A DNA stretch of 64,000 nucleotides from Adhaeribacter soli (GTDB lineage: Bacteria > Bacteroidota > Bacteroidia > Cytophagales > Hymenobacteraceae), in the NCBI RefSeq assembly GCF_008727925.1, contig NZ_VTWT01000012.1:1-64000 (forward strand). The letters run 5' to 3'. Below, piece after piece: positions 25,609 through 31,661 of the stretch. Every line of letters begins with the position of its first letter. The first letter of the stretch is position 1. The position numbers and the translations under genes are program-made. The notes under the pieces are model-generated. The model saw nothing but the letters and a program-made list of their open reading frames with translations, searched no databases and was not told the origin of the DNA.

Positions 25609-25620
25609 ATTGGTTAATAA

Positions 25621-25660
25621 AAAAAGGTAGCGTAGGGTTTAAACTCTACGCTACCTTTTT
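25621..25660. terminator. Bidirectional terminator made of a GTAGCGTAGGG palindrome
   Basis: AAAAAGGTAGCGTAG and CTACGCTACCTTTTT form a 15-bp stem closed by GGTTTAAACT. It carries A and T runs on both sides and lies between convergent genes (25059-25352 and ferritin), so it can end both transcripts. It is also a copy of the family at 6066-6111 and 37433-37480. Confidence 0.8.
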
Positions 25661-25683
25661 TTATTGGGTGCGGAAAAATCATT

Positions 25684-25712
25684 TTCAAATTTCCACATCT
25701 TCAAATCTTCAA
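25684..25712. repeat. Short TTTGAAGATTTG-type simple repeat
   Basis: Minus-strand units of AATTTGAAGATTTG and AAGATGTGGAAATTTG directly beyond the ferritin stop. The same unit repeats at 26401-26437 and 55717-55755. Confidence 0.7.
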
Positions 25713-25714
25713 AT

Positions 25715-26239
25715 TTAATTATCGTACTTGATCTTTGGTACGCGCTTGTCGATTTCGTAGCGGCCGGTGCCTTCTTCGCCAATCACTTCAAATAATTCGA
25801 GGGCGCGGCGGGCAACGTATTCTTCTTCGATCTGCTCTTTCAGGAACCACTGGATGAACTGGAAGGTAACAAAATCGTTGGCTTTGATGCACTTGGCGGC
25901 CATGCGGTTAAACTGTTGCGTTACGTAGATCTCCTGCTGCAGGGCCTGCTCAAACACGCCCCGGAACGATTCGAACTCCTGCGGGATATTGGCGATCTCC
26001 GGGGAAATGGCGCGGCCACCCAGATCGCTTACGTAATTGAAAAGCTTGAGCATGTGCTCCCGTTCTTCGCCGGATTGTTTCTGAAAATATCTGGCGCTGC
26101 AATCGAACCCGTTGCGGTCGCACCACGAAGCCATGGCCAGGTAAACGGCCGAAGAGTGGGCTTCTACTTTTATCTGCTCATTCAGTAGCGTTTCTATTTC
26201 TTCGGTAAGCGAAGTTTTCAGGCGAAGTAAGTCTTTCAT
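25715..26239 (-). CDS. Ferritin
   Basis: A 174-residue non-haem ferritin, counted from the ATG at 26237-26239 (MKDLLRLKTSLTEE). An in-frame start seven codons upstream is less likely. Ferroxidase residues are visible: Glu of NEQIKVEAHSSAVYLAMA, then EEREHMLKLFNYV and the C-terminal helix pair ending WFLKEQIEEEYVARRALE. Twenty-four subunits would form an iron-storing shell that oxidises Fe(II). No haem ligand of the bacterioferritin type was noted. The gene stands alone and ends against the convergent [2Fe-2S] gene and shared terminator. Confidence 0.94.
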   Translation of the reverse strand: MKDLLRLKTSLTEEIETLLNEQIKVEAHSSAVYLAMASWCDRNGFDCSARYFQKQSGEEREHMLKLFNYVSDLGGRAISPEIANIPQEFESFRGVFEQALQQEIYVTQQFNRMAAKCIKANDFVTFQFIQWFLKEQIEEEYVARRALELFEVIGEEGTGRYEIDKRVPKIKYDN

Positions 26240-26656
26240 TTTCGTAATTGTTAAAATCAAAAATCAGGAACGAATGCCTATCCCTGACTTAAATTTAACT
26301 GACTTTTCGGAAAATAGTTACTAACCGTACCAGAATCAGCTTAATACATATTCAGTCTAAATTAATAGTTTAATGTGCTGATGTGGTAATGTGCTAATGA
26401 GGTAATTTGGAAATTTGAAGATTTGGAAATTTGAAGATGAAAAATTTCGCATATTGTCATCGTGCTTGCCCCGAAGAGTTTCGGGGAGCGGGAGCGGAAG
26501 GAACTTACCGGCGTTTTGAAGGACTGCATTTAAGAGGAACCAAAAGCCTTTTGCTAACCCGCAACAAAGGACATTAAAAAAGGCCTGTTTGTTACAGACC
26601 TTAAACCATTTTGCCGAAAAAATCCTTCTTCTTTCCTCTTTCTACCTTCTTCTTAG
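26240..26656. other. Repeat-containing intergenic region upstream of ferritin
   Basis: It holds the ferritin upstream region (TAAATTTA near 26290 on the minus strand), a simple repeat of TGTGGTAATG / AATTTGAAGATTTGG units (about 26371-26437), a CCCCGAAGAGTTTCGGGG hairpin inside a partial copy of the 8000-8110 repeat (26457-26513) and an imperfect AAGGCCTGT/ACAGACCTT hairpin (26579-26602) that may end the gene at 26657. No gene seen. Confidence 0.5.
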
Positions 26657-27010
26657 CTACACCATCATGCCGTGCAGGCTTTCGTTGATGATGCTGTTCA
26701 GCTCGATCATCACTTTAGCGCCCTGCAACAGTTCGCGAAAGTGGAGCACATCGGTTAGGGTCAATACGAAGCAGCGGTCGGAACAAAGCGGGTTCAGCAC
26801 TACTACATCGGCAACACGCGCGGGGTTCTGGGCCATTTCCACTACATCGATAGCTTCTACACGCTGCTTCAGGTAAAAGAAATCGGAGAATTTGAAGGAA
26901 GAAAAGCCGCCGGCGAACTCGACCCAGTAAACGTCATAACGGTTGCACTGGTAAACAGCGCCGAATTCGGTCCGGAAAATTTCTACTAAGGTATTGGCAG
27001 CGGTTCCCAT
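26657..27010 (-). CDS. Conserved-looking hypothetical protein
   Basis: A 117-residue cytoplasmic protein with alternating strands and helices (VYQCNRYDVYWVEFAGGFSS near 19-38, VVVLNPLCSDRCFVLTLTDV near 69-88) and two Cys in CSDRC. Codon usage is like the surrounding housekeeping genes, so it is probably real. I do not recognise the family. ATG at 27008-27010 is the first in frame. The cysteine-rich CWC gene lies 92 bp upstream on the same strand. Confidence 0.7.
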   Translation of the reverse strand: MGTAANTLVEIFRTEFGAVYQCNRYDVYWVEFAGGFSSFKFSDFFYLKQRVEAIDVVEMAQNPARVADVVVLNPLCSDRCFVLTLTDVLHFRELLQGAKVMIELNSIINESLHGMMV

Positions 27011-27102
27011 AGTTTTTAAGCGATGCGATTGCTTTTAAAACGAATCTGCTGCAAAGATAAGCTTAGTTTAGAATTAGTCCAAATAAAGAGAGGTGATAGT
27101 TG

Positions 27103-27300
27103 TCAGTTTTCGGATCGTTTCTTTTGAAGCTCTTTTTCCAGACAGGTTTGGCAATAGCAACTGGCAGCTTCCTGGTTCAGGGGCATAATGTTTGGCAGGC
27201 TGTCGCACCAGCAGGTGGCATCGCCGTTTACGGCTCCGCAAATTAATTCGGCGCCGCATTGAAAGCAGGAGATGGTGGATTTAGCGTTTTCGTCTTTCAT
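27103..27300 (-). CDS. Cysteine-rich CWC family protein
   Basis: A 65-residue protein with the pattern of the small Cys_rich_CWC family: CFQCGAEL (residues 12-19), CGAVNGDATCWC (21-32) and CYCQTCLEKEL (48-58). The paired Cys motifs would bind one or two zinc ions. Function in the family is unknown. A second, unrelated frame overlaps it at 27074-27259, but only this one carries the conserved Cys spacing. Confidence 0.85.
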   Translation of the reverse strand: MKDENAKSTISCFQCGAELICGAVNGDATCWCDSLPNIMPLNQEAASCYCQTCLEKELQKKRSEN

Positions 27301-27377
27301 AGATCTTATAGCATTATTAACATTAATAAGTCAGAATTACTCTTAAGATTATAGAAGCCCTGAATTTGAAAACTATG

Positions 27378-27434
27378 AAAAAAGCCTCTACCCCTAATCT
27401 GAAAAAAAATCTTTCTCACAACAGGGATAGAGGC
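27378..27434 (-). terminator. Probable terminator of the exported 336-residue gene
   Basis: GCCTCTACCC (27384-27393) pairs with GGGATAGAGGC (27424-27434) with one bulged base around a 30-base A-rich loop. An A run at 27378-27383 gives a T tract on the minus strand. The large loop makes it a moderate candidate. Confidence 0.6.
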
Positions 27435-27474
27435 CGGTAAACAAAGCTTTAGGAATTAAAAGCAGCGAAGCCTT

Positions 27475-28485
27475 TTATAATTCCTTATACCACGTAAGCT
27501 GCGTTTTTGAAGAAGACATATGCTTCAGAATTACTTTCTCCAGTTTAGGCTTTGCCGTGTATACCCGGAACAATTCTTCACCAATGGTATCACAAAACAC
27601 ACAATCATATATAAGCCGCCCGCTAGCCTGCAAACTTTTCTCGGAAGGCATGTTAATGCTAAAGCTTGCCACGCCAGTCATATGTGATCTTGATAATACC
27701 TCTCCCGTTTCGCTTTCAATAATGGTAAAATTGATTATTTCTCCTGCCTGTTGGGTAGAATAGGTATCAAGTTTTAAATACAGCGCATTTTTGTCTTTCG
27801 TATTCGCCAAAGAATCGATGGTTAGATCGGAAACAAGTTTGTAAGGGAATTTGTAGGATTCTTTGATGGCTTCTTCATTTAGTTTACCCAGGTTCTCTTT
27901 ATCGAGGTACAGGGTTTTGGAGGCTAATTTAGCTTCCAAGTTCTTCCGGTCGAAGGTTTCGCCAATGCCATAATAATTCTTTATCTTTTTTATTACGTAG
28001 GTCAGATCGCCCTGGGTTGGTATTTCGTTGGCCAGAGAAACTTTAAAATCTCTGTTGCGGGTTCCGTAAGTTGTCTTGTTCTTTTTAGAAACATTGGCTA
28101 TCACCATGGCAAGATGGTAGTTCATGAATTTGATCTTTTCTACGGTGCTATTTCCGTAAGTAAGCATTGCCAGCTCACTCTGTTCAGCACGCGGTAAAGC
28201 ATCAGCCTTACCCGATTGCATGAATTCCAGAGGCGTTTCTTTCCACTGCTCTTTAAAAGCAGCCATTACGCGTTCGTTATTCTTTTGAAGCTTGCTCCGG
28301 TACACTTCAATGCCGGACGTATTACCGCTTTTGGTAAGCTTTTCAATGAAAGCTGCATCTTCATCCTGAAGCACAACCACTAATTTTCTTTTTTTGAACT
28401 CCGCTTTTACGTCGATTTCTTCGCCCGCAAAGGCATTCTGAAAAATTGCAAGAAGCATGAAAGCCAATAAATAAGCTTTTCTCAT
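27475..28485 (-). CDS. Exported protein of unknown function
   Basis: A 336-residue protein with a signal peptide (about residues 1-20, ending NAFA-G). No lipobox, transmembrane helix or T9SS domain. Residues 24-45 hold VKAEFKKRKLVVVLQDED, followed by a helical middle and a beta-rich C-terminal half with a ligand-like stretch RSHMTGVASFSINMPSE (about 260-276). Two Cys in YDVFC-like DCVFCDT (about 292-298) might form a redox pair. I do not recognise the family. It is followed by a probable terminator, and the pentapeptide gene upstream is about 300 bp away, so it may be monocistronic. Confidence 0.75.
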   Translation of the reverse strand: MRKAYLLAFMLLAIFQNAFAGEEIDVKAEFKKRKLVVVLQDEDAAFIEKLTKSGNTSGIEVYRSKLQKNNERVMAAFKEQWKETPLEFMQSGKADALPRAEQSELAMLTYGNSTVEKIKFMNYHLAMVIANVSKKNKTTYGTRNRDFKVSLANEIPTQGDLTYVIKKIKNYYGIGETFDRKNLEAKLASKTLYLDKENLGKLNEEAIKESYKFPYKLVSDLTIDSLANTKDKNALYLKLDTYSTQQAGEIINFTIIESETGEVLSRSHMTGVASFSINMPSEKSLQASGRLIYDCVFCDTIGEELFRVYTAKPKLEKVILKHMSSSKTQLTWYKEL

Positions 28486-28784
28486 TTTTTAATTTAAGGT
28501 TGGGGTTTAGTTAATAAAGCTGCAAAAGTAAATAAATTAAACAAGAAGCGTGTTATTAGGACAAGGAAGTACCCCGATCAACATGCGTTTTATAGCAGGA
28601 TGGAATTGTACTGCAACTGGAGAATGCCATAGAAATGCGTGGCCCTGCTGGCTGACAGGAAGAATCCGGACGGCTTTCAGGGTTATGCATTCATTCACAA
28701 TCTGAACTGGAACTGGCAGGAATCCACCGGAAGACAACTCAGTTATATGTTTTAAGAAGATACTTCTGTTAGAATTAATCCTTT

Positions 28785-29357
28785 TTACCGGATCTCGATA
28801 CCATATTTCTCCAGCAAACCGGCCAGACCGTTTACCGAAAACTTTGCTTTTTTCAGGCGGTTTATTTCAGGATCGATGGTGTAGTTATAGGCGGAGGTAA
28901 AATCAGCTTTTTCGAGGTTGGTGCGGTCGAAGGTGGTTTGGTGGAGGTCGCAATTCAGGAATTTAGCTTCGGTAAGGTCGGCTTCGGCGAAATTGGCTTC
29001 TTTGATGCTGCAATCCTGGAAAGTGGTTTTCTTCAGTTTCTTTTTGTAGAAATCGGTGAGATCTAAGGCGCAATTCCGGAAACTGACTTCGAAAAGAAAA
29101 TCGTTGCAACTCATAAAGCTTACGCCGATTAGTTTGCAGTTCCGGAAGGTGACGTTGGCAAGTTTAGCAGCTGTAAGTTTGGCCATGCTCAGGTTGCAGT
29201 CTTCGAAAACACAATCGGTAAACTCGTTGCGGCTCAGGTCGGCGTTGGCAAAGTTGCAGTGCTTAAACGTGCAGTCGATAAACTCGCGACCGTTGAGCTT
29301 TTTGCCGGAATAATCGAGCTTCTCGAAAGTTTGATAGTCGTAGGATTGTTCCTGCAT
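28785..29357 (-). CDS. Pentapeptide repeat protein
   Basis: A 190-residue protein with about twenty A(D/N)LXX-like pentapeptides from residue 20 to 155 (for example CNFANADLSRNEF, EANFAEADLTEAKF, TNLEKADFTSAYN), which fold into a right-handed quadrilateral beta-helix. Some proteins of this fold (Qnr, MfpA) mimic DNA and protect gyrase, but the high cysteine content here and lack of a Qnr-type loop give no basis for that. No signal peptide, so cytosolic. The final 35 residues form a helix. Function unknown. Confidence 0.9.
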   Translation of the reverse strand: MQEQSYDYQTFEKLDYSGKKLNGREFIDCTFKHCNFANADLSRNEFTDCVFEDCNLSMAKLTAAKLANVTFRNCKLIGVSFMSCNDFLFEVSFRNCALDLTDFYKKKLKKTTFQDCSIKEANFAEADLTEAKFLNCDLHQTTFDRTNLEKADFTSAYNYTIDPEINRLKKAKFSVNGLAGLLEKYGIEIR

Positions 29358-29407
29358 GGTTTTCTAAATAATTCACTTAATCATCACAAATTAAGCAGTT
29401 TTTCCGG

Positions 29408-30238
29408 CTAAAACGCTACCGTTAAGCCGTTCCGGATGGCATAAACAAATTTGGTAACAGGCACCACTGGTTCGTCTTCATAAGCGCAATTAAAGCTGGT
29501 TCTGAAAGCCAGGAACCTGCCTAGTTTTACGTCTAAGCCAACATCGCCGCTGATGCGGTTGCGGAAATCGTCGATGGCTTTGGCGTAGCCGGTCTGGTAA
29601 TAGATAATGGCGGAGGCTTCTACGTTGCTTTGGAGTTTGGTGCGGGCGCTTACGTAATTGGTGGTTTTCAGCATATCGGACACTACCAGCCGGTTTTCCG
29701 CTTCCGGGTTTTCCCATTCTTCGTGCTCGTGCATCAGGCCGGTTCCCAGGTACACGTTCACATCCTTAAAATTCTTCATCAGCCTAAAACGCAGGTAGCC
29801 GCCGGCAAGCGTGCGCAATTCCAGGCCGCGAGCTTTTTCGATCTGCCCCTGTCCGAACATTTCGTACGACAGCCGTTGCTCCCGGTGCAGGTTTACCCGG
29901 AAATGGGAATAGCCTTGTTTGGCAATGGTCTTGCGCTGGGTTTTATCGGAGTAGTTTACGAGCAGGTAGTTGTAATAATTCAGCAAAAGATAAGTATGCT
30001 GTACCGAATTATAAGCCACATCGCCGTTCAGGGATAGTTGCAGGTAGTTGTTCGGGCGGTTTTTGCCGGCATTCTGGTTATAAAGCGAGAAACTGGTGGT
30101 GAACTTGCCGGCAAAGAAATTACTGGAATCGCGGCTGCTCCGCCCCTGCTCAATGTTTACGATCTGGGCATTGGCAACATTCTGAAAAGCAAAAACCAAC
30201 ACCAACAGCCCAACCGCTTTAAGAGAAAAAAATTGCAT
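29408..30238 (-). CDS. Outer-membrane beta-barrel protein, DUF481-like
   Basis: A 276-residue protein with a signal peptide (about residues 1-24, ending NANAQ-type). The mature part is a series of amphipathic strands with aromatic girdles (NYLQLSLNGDVAYNSV, YLGTGLMHEHEEWEN, VTKFVYAIRNGLTVAF with a terminal Phe) typical of small outer-membrane barrels. The LELRTLAGGYLRFRLMK segment resembles DUF481/YdiY proteins, but the assignment is uncertain. It is in the same direction as the pentapeptide gene (50 bp apart) and may share a transcript. Confidence 0.75.
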   Translation of the reverse strand: MQFFSLKAVGLLVLVFAFQNVANAQIVNIEQGRSSRDSSNFFAGKFTTSFSLYNQNAGKNRPNNYLQLSLNGDVAYNSVQHTYLLLNYYNYLLVNYSDKTQRKTIAKQGYSHFRVNLHREQRLSYEMFGQGQIEKARGLELRTLAGGYLRFRLMKNFKDVNVYLGTGLMHEHEEWENPEAENRLVVSDMLKTTNYVSARTKLQSNVEASAIIYYQTGYAKAIDDFRNRISGDVGLDVKLGRFLAFRTSFNCAYEDEPVVPVTKFVYAIRNGLTVAF

Positions 30239-30273
30239 CTACAAGTTTACTGCTTGCCGGGCAGGCTTACAAA

Positions 30274-30960
30274 TTAAATTTTAGTGCGGGTTGGTTTGTT
30301 TAAGAAGTGAAATGCTACCTTTTCAGGTGAAAAAGATAGCGTTTTGAGTTCTAGTTTCCCCGGTCTGTCCCCTGACAGACCGGAAGCACCTCCGTCCAAT
30401 TTACATTCTTCCCGATAATCCGTCAAAATATTAAACTCATCTTCACCTGTCAGATAATACTTAGCCGAAGACCACGGGTAATCTTCAGGTGCGGTAGCCA
30501 GTTGCCAGCGTTTGTGTAATGGATTCAGGTGCAAGTAATCGAGCTTCTGTTCTAATTTTGCTTTGGAGTCCAGCAGAATAGCAAGCGGGTCGCGTTGCCA
30601 GAACCGGTGGTTCCGTTCGTTGGTTTGTTCAATGAAATAAGGAAGCACTTGCGGGTGGTTTTGCTGGATATCTTTTAAGAAAGCGCTGCTCGTCCATTTG
30701 TTAAAGGAGGCGTGCGGCATTTCTTTTCCATTCTTCTCCAGCATTTCCCAGATTAGATGAATATGGTTAGGCATAATCACATAGCCATAAACAGCAACCT
30801 TTTTCCGGCTGACCAACCATTGCAATTGATTTATGATTATGGCTTTGTACTCATGAGGCTTTAGCAGTTTACGCCAGCCTTTTATGGTATCAGTCCAGAA
30901 ATAGACTTCGCCCAGCAGCATCTGCGAATTTCGGGGCGCTCTGAAATGGTTTTGCTCCAT
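30274..30960 (-). CDS. REP-associated tyrosine transposase (RAYT, IS200-like Y1)
   Basis: A 228-residue HUH-family single-strand transposase. The metal-binding HIH motif is in MPNHIHLIWEM (residues 63-73), the catalytic Tyr142 in LDYLHLNPLHKRW, and YPWSSAKYYL (161-170) is typical of RAYTs. Such proteins cut and join palindromic REP sequences and are linked to REP spread. The C-terminal GASGLSGDRPGKLEL (191-205) is translated from a REP palindrome at 30360-30383, so the last about 40 residues appear to be a repeat-derived extension. An inverted REP lies 59 bp upstream of the start (31019-31042). All catalytic motifs look intact. Confidence 0.92.
   Translation of the reverse strand: MEQNHFRAPRNSQMLLGEVYFWTDTIKGWRKLLKPHEYKAIIINQLQWLVSRKKVAVYGYVIMPNHIHLIWEMLEKNGKEMPHASFNKWTSSAFLKDIQQNHPQVLPYFIEQTNERNHRFWQRDPLAILLDSKAKLEQKLDYLHLNPLHKRWQLATAPEDYPWSSAKYYLTGEDEFNILTDYREECKLDGGASGLSGDRPGKLELKTLSFSPEKVAFHFLNKPTRTKI
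30352..30400. repeat. REP palindrome inside the transposase coding sequence
   Basis: The palindrome CCGGTCTGTC-CCCT-GACAGACCGG (30360-30383) and its flanks are an inverted copy of the REP at 31005-31050. It lies in frame within the last fifth of the transposase gene. Confidence 0.88.
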
Positions 30961-31004
30961 GCGAAGCTAACGTGATGGGAAATACAAAAGATTTCTGCTT
31001 GGTT

Positions 31005-31050
31005 TGGGCGGCGGTGTTCCGGCCTGTCGGGGGACAGGCCGGGGAGATAC
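31005..31050. repeat. REP palindrome upstream of the transposase
   Basis: CCGGCCTGTC-GGGG-GACAGGCCGG (31019-31042), a 10-bp stem with G/C-rich flanks that resemble, inverted, those of 30352-30400. Together the two REPs bracket most of the transposase gene. Confidence 0.88.
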
Positions 31051-31281
31051 AAATTACAGTTTAAAGGTTTCGACCAAAATAATGACAAACACTATTGGTA
31101 TGCTAAGTTTATCATTAAAGATAAAGGCCTTTATGATGAACATGAAAACGCTTATCTAAATTCTCATGACAGTTCAACAATTGATGCTTACAGAAGAATG
31201 CTTAAAGTTTTCAATAGTTCTTTAGATAACTATAGATTACCCAAGGACGCACTAAAGAAAATCGCTGAAGTAGTTTATTAA
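31047..31281 (+). pseudogene. 3' remnant of an unknown AT-rich gene
   Basis: One plus-strand frame stays open through this segment and ends TAA at 31279-31281. It encodes about 77 residues (ending LKKIAEVVY, containing KHYWYAKFIIKDKGLYDEHE) with a credible coding pattern, and a good terminator follows. There is no start codon upstream except an internal ATG near 31198; on the 5' side the frame runs into the REP palindrome at 31019-31042. The simplest reading is a gene whose 5' part was lost when the transposase/REP unit arrived. Function unknown. Confidence 0.6.
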
Positions 31282-31282
31282 T

Positions 31283-31312
31283 AAAAAGGCCCTGAGTTTT
31301 CAGGGCCTTTTT
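31283..31312. terminator. Bidirectional terminator between convergent genes
   Basis: A 13-bp stem AAAAAGGCCCTGA / TCAGGGCCTTTTT with a 4-base loop. It follows the truncated plus-strand gene and precedes the 3' end of the gene at 31330, so it can end both. Confidence 0.85.
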
Positions 31313-31329
31313 ACATTTCTAAGAAATAA

Positions 31330-31602
31330 TTAATTACCACTTACAGCATCTAATTCAAGTTCCAAACCATATTCTATATCATTGCCCATTGCCCTAGAAA
31401 TAGCATTTGCTATAATGTCAGCATTACCTCCATAAAATATTTCAGGCTCAACTCTGCCATTAAAATAAATATGTAGGTTAAAAATTTCATCCTTATCCAT
31501 AAATAGATAATAATGAGAAACATTTAACAAATTAAGTGCGAATGTTTGATCAACCCCTTCTACCTCAACTTTAAATTTCAATAAATTCCCTTTAACGCTC
31601 AT
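31330..31602 (-). CDS. Small AT-rich hypothetical protein
   Basis: A 90-residue acidic protein (MSVKGNLLKFKVEVEGVDQT ...) without signal peptide or membrane helix, with alternating strands in the first half and an acidic C terminus (LELELDAVSGN). I do not recognise it. Its composition is much more AT-rich than uvrA beside it and matches the truncated gene at 31047-31281, so both may be remnants of one imported segment together with the transposase. Confidence 0.65.
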   Translation of the reverse strand: MSVKGNLLKFKVEVEGVDQTFALNLLNVSHYYLFMDKDEIFNLHIYFNGRVEPEIFYGGNADIIANAISRAMGNDIEYGLELELDAVSGN

Positions 31603-31661
31603 AGCTTTTTAGTTTAGTTCAAGTCCTAATATAAACAAAAACATGAAACGACCATCCTTTC

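Noticed and set aside
27074-27259. 61-codon frame overlapping the CWC gene
   Set aside because: The overlapping frame at 27103-27300 has the conserved cysteine pattern; this one does not.
28537-28737. 66-codon minus-strand frame between the exported and pentapeptide genes
   Set aside because: No recognisable motif and no start signals; treated as chance.
29056-29313. 85-codon plus-strand frame opposite the pentapeptide gene
   Set aside because: Its Ser/Leu/Lys repeats mirror the pentapeptide periodicity of the real gene.
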